Of a stretch of DNA of 8,163 bases, positions 5,825-8,163 are shown one piece after another. The notes below the pieces were generated by a model, which was given only the letters and a program-made list of their open reading frames with translations, did no database searches and was not told the DNA's origin. A program made the translations under genes and the position numbers. Origin of the DNA: JBNJGT01 sp964473285. GTDB lineage: Archaea; Nanobdellota; Nanobdellia; Woesearchaeales; JACJVW01. The stretch lies in assembly GCA_964473285.1 (NCBI GenBank), contig CAYYOI010000059.1, positions 1 through 8,163 on the forward strand. Direction: 5' to 3'. Numbering within the stretch: position 1 is the first letter of the stretch; each line of letters opens with the position of its first letter.

Positions 5825-6307
5825 ATGCCAGTTGAAAAAGGAAATACCATAAAAGTAGAATATACCGGAACTCTTGATGATGGAACTGTTTTTGATAGCA
5901 GTGAGAAACATGGTCAACCGCTTGAATTCAAAGTAGGAGAAGGCTCAGTCATCAAAGGAGTGGATGATGCTGTTGTCGGAATGCAGGTCGAAGAGGAAAA
6001 GGACGTGCATGTGAAATCAGAAGAGGCTTACGGAGAACCTAATGACCAGCTCAAACAGACAGTCCCAAGGGACAAGATGCCTGAGATGGAAGAAGAGATA
6101 AAACCAGGCATGGTGCTTGTAGCCCAGACCCCTGACGGGAAGAAGCTACCTGCAACTGTTGTGGATGTGAATGATTCAGAGATAACACTAGACCTGAACC
6201 ATCCATTGGCAGGAAAAGATCTTAATTTCAAGCTTAAGGTTACTGAAATCTCTGAAGATACTCCTGAAGAAGGCGCAACTGAAGAGGCTGAGAAACCAGA
6301 AGAATAG
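5825..6307 (+). CDS. SlyD-like FKBP prolyl isomerase/chaperone
   Basis: A 160-residue FKBP-type peptidyl-prolyl cis-trans isomerase with the insert-in-flap (IF) chaperone domain of archaeal short FKBPs and bacterial SlyD; cytoplasmic, since no signal peptide is seen. The FKBP half supplies VEYTGTLDDGTVFDSS (11-26, with Tyr13 and Asp24 of the pocket), GEGSVIKGV (38-46, Val where FKBP12 has the pocket Trp) and EAYG (67-70). The IF domain spans about 76-126. The chain returns to FKBP with NHPLAGKDLNFKLKV (125-139). The tail from about 143 is strongly acidic (EDTPEEGATEEAEKPEE) and, unlike in E. coli SlyD, has no His-rich metal-binding stretch. It ends in TAG, with TAA five sense codons later (6323-6325). 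It converges on ABCE1 with only 3 nt between stops. Possible role: folding of nascent proteins. Confidence 0.94.
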   Translation: MPVEKGNTIKVEYTGTLDDGTVFDSSEKHGQPLEFKVGEGSVIKGVDDAVVGMQVEEEKDVHVKSEEAYGEPNDQLKQTVPRDKMPEMEEEIKPGMVLVAQTPDGKKLPATVVDVNDSEITLDLNHPLAGKDLNFKLKVTEISEDTPEEGATEEAEKPEE

Positions 6308-6310
6308 AAT

Positions 6311-8065
6311 TCAGGAATAATATAATTTTCCTTCTCTTTTTTGTTTTTGATCCATCTGTGAACCTGGCTTGTTAACCCTTGGACGATGATTCTCAGGGTC
6401 ACGGCGAAGGGTTGTGTTAAGACCAGTAAGGAAGCGGTTCATACCGTCTCCCATTGTATAGGGACCAGATGATATACCTTCTTTTGCAGGTTCACCGTCA
6501 AATATCACAAGGGAGTCAGAGATATAGTCTATGAAAAGAAGATCGTGGTCCACTACAAGGCATGACTTTCCTTTCTGTTCCATGAAATCACGGATAACCC
6601 TTGAAGCCACAAGGCGCTGCTCTACGTCAAGATAGGCTGATGGCTCGTCAAGCAGGTAGAGGTTTGCATCCCTAGATAGTGCAAGGGCAATTGATACCTT
6701 CTGGAGTTCTCCACCGGAAAGCTGATTGACCTGTTTTTGGAGCAATGGCTTTATCTCCAGTGGCCGGATGATAAGGGCTTCGTATTTTTCCAAGGCATCA
6801 GAAAGCAGGTTCTGGACAAGTTCTTCTGATTCAGATGAGAGGTATTGGGGTTTGTAAGAGACAGTGACTGATTCATCCATCTCTCCGGTGTCAGGTTTTG
6901 TGACACCTGCCAAGAGCTTCACAAAAGAAGTCTTACCTATACCGTTGGGACCTAAAATTCCGCTTACCTCGTTCTTCTTCAATTCTCCAGATGAGACTGA
7001 TAAAGAAAAATCTCCAAGCTGTTTTTTCAGATCACCCCAACTGATCGCTTTTTCCTTCTTCAGGATGTCAGTAGGTATCTTTTCTTCGAATGTGAGGGGC
7101 TTGTCGCGAAACCTTATATTCTCTTCTCTAAGGAATCCGGAGAGGTAGGTGTTTATACCTGATTTTGTCGCTTTTGGCTGGGAGACTATACCGTAGCAAC
7201 CAGGCTTTCCGTACATGATGTGGATATTGTCTGTCATGTAATCAAGGATTACCAGATCGTGCTCTACTACCATCACTGCCACATCCTCTGTTGCCAACTC
7301 ACGAATGAAACGGGAAACCTTGATACGCTGTTTTATATCAAGATAGGATGTTGGTTCATCAAAGAAGTAGACATTTGCGTCTTTGAGTGCTGCTGCAGCA
7401 ATAGCAACACGCTGGAGTTCACCGCCTGATACGTCTTTTATATCTGTGTCTAGGATGTGAGAAAGTTCCAGGATATCAACAATACGGTCAAACCCGTCTT
7501 TCTCGTCAATCTTTTTCAGAAGCTCTCTTATTGATCCCTCCTGGAAACGGGGTATCATTTCTACCTGCTGGGGCTTGTAGGAGACCGTAATCTTATCTGA
7601 TGACAGTTTCTCAAAGAATAGCTGGGCTTCTGTACCCTTGAAAAAATCTATGAGTTCTTTTGGGGTTGCTTCTTTCCCATCCTCTCCAAGGTTGGGCTTT
7701 AGTATTCCTGAGAGAATCTTTACTGCTGTAGATTTTCCGATACCGTTTCTTCCAAGCAGTCCAACCACTTTTCCGAAAAGGGGGACTGGAAGATTATAAA
7801 GATGAAAGCCGTTCATGCCATATTGATGGATAGGATTATTGTTGAGTTCTTCTGGAAGATTTATGATAGAGATCGCGTCAAAGGGACACCTATTGGAGCA
7901 GATACCGCAGCCTGTGCAGAGATCTTCCTCTATTGCGGCCTTTCCTTCTTCATCCTTCCTGATGCATTCTTTTCCTGTCCTGTTTACAGGGCAGAGTTTT
8001 ATGCAGAGGTCACCGCATTTGATGGGATTGCATTTTTCCTTTTCAACAATAGCTATTCTTGTCAT
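6311..8065 (-). CDS. abce1: ABCE1/RLI ribosome-recycling ATPase
   Basis: A 584-residue soluble ABC protein, universal in archaea and eukaryotes, that splits ribosomes after termination with aRF1/Pelota and also acts in initiation. The N-terminal iron-sulfur domain has all eight cysteines: 12, 17, 21 and 25, then 50, 53, 56 and 60 in CTGCGICSNRCP. Cassette 1: Walker A GRNGIGKST (105-113), signature SGGELQRV, Walker B YFFDEPTSYLD, switch His in VVEHD. Cassette 2: Walker A GPNGIGKTS, signature LSGGELQKV, Walker B LYLLDEPSAYLD, VVDHD. The C-terminal hinge segment LRRDPENHRPRVNKPGSQMD matches the family. ATG 8065 is preferred over TTG 8068, and no Shine-Dalgarno is present. Arg in place of Pro in the first Walker A is a lineage mark that I associate with DPANN archaea. 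Full length with no damage. Confidence 0.97.
   Translation of the reverse strand: MTRIAIVEKEKCNPIKCGDLCIKLCPVNRTGKECIRKDEEGKAAIEEDLCTGCGICSNRCPFDAISIINLPEELNNNPIHQYGMNGFHLYNLPVPLFGKVVGLLGRNGIGKSTAVKILSGILKPNLGEDGKEATPKELIDFFKGTEAQLFFEKLSSDKITVSYKPQQVEMIPRFQEGSIRELLKKIDEKDGFDRIVDILELSHILDTDIKDVSGGELQRVAIAAAALKDANVYFFDEPTSYLDIKQRIKVSRFIRELATEDVAVMVVEHDLVILDYMTDNIHIMYGKPGCYGIVSQPKATKSGINTYLSGFLREENIRFRDKPLTFEEKIPTDILKKEKAISWGDLKKQLGDFSLSVSSGELKKNEVSGILGPNGIGKTSFVKLLAGVTKPDTGEMDESVTVSYKPQYLSSESEELVQNLLSDALEKYEALIIRPLEIKPLLQKQVNQLSGGELQKVSIALALSRDANLYLLDEPSAYLDVEQRLVASRVIRDFMEQKGKSCLVVDHDLLFIDYISDSLVIFDGEPAKEGISSGPYTMGDGMNRFLTGLNTTLRRDPENHRPRVNKPGSQMDQKQKREGKLYYS
6335..6348 (+). terminator. Oligo-T terminator for FKBP inside the ABCE1 3' end
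   Basis: The plus strand reads CTTTTTTGTTTTT about 30 nt after the FKBP stop, a T-rich tract of the kind that ends archaeal transcription. It lies within the last codons of the opposing ABCE1 gene, where the Lys/Gln-rich QKQKREGK coding supplies the T run on the other strand. No hairpin is evident. Confidence 0.45.
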
Positions 8066-8087
8066 CAATCAAGAAGAAATTGCGGCT

Positions 8088-8101
8088 CTTAATAAATCTT
8101 G
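8088..8101 (-). promoter_or_regulatory. BRE/TATA of ABCE1
   Basis: On the minus strand GCAAGATTTATTAA ends here. The TATA centre (about 8092) lies 27-28 nt before ATG 8065, so the message should be leaderless, in line with the absence of a Shine-Dalgarno. Confidence 0.6.
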
Positions 8102-8148
8102 CTCTGAAAGAGAGTTTTTCTAAAAAATAGTAGAATATATATATTAAA

Positions 8149-8163
8149 ATGGCAGGATACCAT
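8149..8163 (+). CDS. Possible start of a divergent gene (5 codons visible)
   Basis: ATG GCA GGA TAC CAT runs off the right edge. A TATA-like CTAAAAAA (8120-8127) is centred about 25-26 nt upstream, the same spacing as the other apparently leaderless genes here, and divergence from ABCE1 leaves room for a promoter pair. Five residues (MAGYH) cannot identify a protein, so this is a positional guess. Confidence 0.3.

Noticed and set aside
7877..8032. Separate ferredoxin gene suggested by two CxxC-rich clusters
   Set aside because: The clusters are in frame with the ABC cassettes and are the standard N-terminal iron-sulfur domain of ABCE1.
7802..8123. Two overlapping plus-strand frames of 94-96 codons antisense to ABCE1
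   Set aside because: They are mirror reads of the iron-sulfur domain codons, and no promoter or Shine-Dalgarno is visible.
8089..8163. Minus-strand 24-codon frame from ATG 8163
   Set aside because: Low-complexity AT-rich translation that runs into the ABCE1 promoter, with no supporting signals.

Overview
The window is archaeal chromosome. The clearest marker is an ABCE1/RLI ribosome-recycling ATPase (twin [4Fe-4S] domain plus two ABC cassettes), which bacteria lack. Support comes from an archaeal-type TrmI tRNA methyltransferase, a SlyD-like archaeal FKBP, and promoters built as BRE/TATA boxes about 25-28 nt before the coding start. The ABCE1 sequence (for example GRNGIGKST in the first Walker A) and the small membrane proteins remind me of DPANN archaea of the Woesearchaeota type. 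That placement is an inference from memory and is moderate at best. I see no mobile element, CRISPR array, tRNA or rRNA, and no gene-free stretch longer than about 200 bases.

Layout, left to right. (1) The C-terminal tail of an unidentified + strand gene (2-85). (2) A small + strand lipoprotein (111-629). (3) A + strand operon of trmI (662-1423), a SpoIIM/DUF95-type membrane protein coupled to it by an ATGA overlap (1420-2391), and a DUF4870/Tic20-like membrane protein (2394-2705). (4) Convergent xthA on the minus strand (2695-3417), overlapping the operon end by 11 bp. (5) A gap of about 200 bp holding the xthA promoter and a possible 31-residue membrane peptide (3466-3561). (6) A minus-strand sucrose-synthesis pair: sucrose-phosphate synthase (4404-5708) overlapping sucrose-6-phosphate phosphatase (3614-4407). 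(7) A divergent promoter region, then a + strand FKBP prolyl isomerase (5825-6307). (8) Minus-strand ABCE1 (6311-8065), converging on FKBP with a 3-nt gap. (9) A possible start of a divergent + strand gene at 8149.

The most interesting region is the sucrose pair. Both genes look damaged in different ways. The synthase has an in-frame amber codon exactly where the family has Gln in DTGGQ, plus substitutions at two usually conserved motif residues (Lys to Asn, His to Asn). The phosphatase changes reading frame between its DxD nucleophile segment and its TGR motif. The simplest reading is recent decay of a two-gene sucrose pathway, probably acquired from bacteria. Competing readings are sequencing or assembly errors, or amber recoding. 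The recoding idea is kept alive only because the single gene here that ends in TAG (FKBP) has a TAA five sense codons later.

A second pattern is in translation initiation. Genes at the head of transcripts (lipoprotein, trmI, xthA, ABCE1) look leaderless, with TATA centres 25-28 nt before the start codon. The divergent sps and FKBP genes have predicted leaders of about 12-13 nt, just long enough for a GAGGT Shine-Dalgarno. The operon-internal SpoIIM gene uses a strong AAGGAGG. I did not find convincing evidence of a wholly new multi-gene system.
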